A stretch of 6,522 bases of DNA, from NCBI GenBank assembly GCA_024278285.1, contig JAJRTM010000271.1, forward strand, positions 1 to 6,522, given 5' to 3'. Numbering within the stretch: position 1 is the stretch's first letter; every line of letters starts with the position of its first letter. A program made the translations under genes and the position numbers. The notes under the pieces are model-generated. The model searched no databases. It was not told where the DNA came from and saw only the letters and a list, made by a program, of their open reading frames with translations. The DNA comes from Planctomycetota bacterium. GTDB taxonomy: Bacteria > Planctomycetota > Planctomycetia > Planctomycetales > Planctomycetaceae. Below, piece after piece: positions 5,534 through 6,522 of the stretch.

Positions 5534-6522
5534 ATGAGATTCAATCGAATGAATTTGTCCTCGTCAAGTTTTGTCTCAACTGCAGGAATTCGTCTTGCAA
5601 TTCTTGCTATTGCACTATTGGCCTTTGCGGGTTCTGAGTGTATCGCGGCTGAGCTTTATATCGGTGGTGCAAGTGTCAGCATCACGCCGAAGATGCCGGT
5701 TTCTCTTACAGGGCAAATGCATACACGCATTTCTAAAGAAGTGGAAAGTGAAGTAACTGCAACGGTGCTGGTTCTGGAATCACGAGAAGGAGATCGATCA
5801 CTTGATCAGGCGATTCTTGTTTCGTGCGATCTGGTTTGCATCCGCGGCGGGATTCATGAAGCCGTTCGTGAGCGTTTGAAGAAACTCACGAATGAAATTG
5901 ATGTCAACAAAGTCATCCTCAATGCAACACATACTCACACCGCGCCGACGATGATTGAAGGACGTTATTTGTTGCCCAAAGAAGGAATTATCCAACCGAA
6001 AGAGTATGTCGAGTTTGCTTCGAAACAAATTGCAGATGCGATTGTGAAGGCTTGGGAATCAAGAGAAGCGGGCAGCGCCGGCTGGGGATTGGGTTACGCA
6101 ATGGTCGCTCAAAATCGCCGGGCTGTTTATGCGGATGGACACGCCCAGATGTATGGTCACACGAATACGGATAATTTTCGAGGCATCGAAGGGTACGAAG
6201 ATCATGGCGTGGAAGTCCTGTTTTTCTGGAATGCAAAAAAGGAATTGATTGCGACCGCGATCAACGTCGGCTGTCCTTCCCAAGCTGTTGAGGGAGGAAG
6301 TAAAGTTAATGCTGATTTCTGGCATGAGGTTCGACAGAGTCTGCAAAAAAAACATGGCAAAGACCTTTGCGTATTAGGTTGGGCAGGCGCGGCGGGCGAT
6401 CATGTGCCACGGCCGATGTATCGAAAAAAAGCGGAAGCGAGAATGCGTAATCTTCGCGGCTTAACACTGCTCGAAGATATCGCCCGCCGGATTGTCGCTG
6501 GCTGGGAAGAGGCTTATCAGGG
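5534..6522 (+). CDS. Exported neutral/alkaline ceramidase-like protein B (3' end beyond window)
   Basis: The frame is open from ATG 5534 to the window edge (329 codons, no stop) and is cut by the window, not by a mutation. A signal peptide is clear: hydrophobic core 20-33, likely cleavage after IAA39. The protein is a paralogue of A: shared landmarks are LVSCDLV (95-101), NATHTHTAP (130-138, H133 and H135), AGWGLG (182-187), QNRRAVYADG (193-202) and GAAGDHVPR (285-293). Two catalytic positions differ. The NTTHPT segment of A, with a zinc-ligand candidate histidine, is NVGCPS here (244-249), placing C247 where A has H224. The GDVSPN serine is V291. The C-terminal Glu and Tyr ligands lie past the window. 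The gap to the sulfatase stop is 5 bp, with AAGGA about 12 bp before the ATG, so it belongs to the same operon. An alternative start at 5549 would shorten the signal peptide slightly. The role is unknown. Confidence 0.88.
   Translation, partial: MRFNRMNLSSSSFVSTAGIRLAILAIALLAFAGSECIAAELYIGGASVSITPKMPVSLTGQMHTRISKEVESEVTATVLVLESREGDRSLDQAILVSCDLVCIRGGIHEAVRERLKKLTNEIDVNKVILNATHTHTAPTMIEGRYLLPKEGIIQPKEYVEFASKQIADAIVKAWESREAGSAGWGLGYAMVAQNRRAVYADGHAQMYGHTNTDNFRGIEGYEDHGVEVLFFWNAKKELIATAINVGCPSQAVEGGSKVNADFWHEVRQSLQKKHGKDLCVLGWAGAAGDHVPRPMYRKKAEARMRNLRGLTLLEDIARRIVAGWEEAYQ

Noticed and set aside
5571..5756. 61-codon plus-strand frame after the sulfatase
   Set aside because: Out-of-frame shadow of ceramidase-like B, whose frame from 5534 has a signal peptide and family motifs.
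1..6522. CRISPR array, tRNA or rRNA genes, intact insertion sequence
   Set aside because: No regularly spaced repeats, no cloverleaf-like or rRNA-like stretch and no transposase frame were seen on either strand.

Overview
The window looks like chromosomal DNA from a marine-type planctomycete (Planctomycetota, perhaps Gimesia- or Rubinisphaera-like). This is an inference from four things: an exported iduronate-2-sulfatase-type sulfatase, two exported neutral-ceramidase-like proteins, an exported TolB/PD40 propeller, and small dispersed palindromic repeats in long non-coding gaps. No rRNA, tRNA, CRISPR array, transposase or integrase gene is visible.

Layout. Bases 1-146 hold no gene I can support; a run open from base 1 to a stop at 85-87 could be the tail of an upstream gene. 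A compact palindromic element (147-223) lies 4 bp beyond the stop codon of a minus-strand gene (228-1178) that encodes a secreted six-bladed TolB-like beta-propeller. A gap of about 900 bp (1179-2076) follows. It carries several inverted repeats and a degenerate partial copy of the left-end repeat, and ends in a good sigma70-type promoter.

From that promoter a plus-strand operon runs to the right edge: a MarR-family regulator (2077-2568), a neutral/alkaline ceramidase-like protein A (2605-4038), a sulfatase (4035-5528, ATGA overlap with A), and a second ceramidase-like paralogue B (5534 to beyond 6522, cut by the window). The gaps are 36 bp, a 4-bp overlap and 5 bp, so the genes are probably co-transcribed, with the MarR protein as the likely local regulator.

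All three enzyme-like products have signal peptides, so they should act outside the cytoplasmic membrane. The combination of a formylglycine sulfatase with two ceramidase-fold proteins suggests processing of a sulfated amide- or ester-containing molecule, for example a sulfated lipid or glycoconjugate, but the substrate is unknown. The most interesting point is that both ceramidase-like proteins lack the nucleophilic serine of the classical GDVSPN motif. Protein A keeps the candidate zinc ligands. Protein B also replaces one candidate zinc-binding histidine with cysteine. They are therefore unlikely to be ordinary ceramidases.
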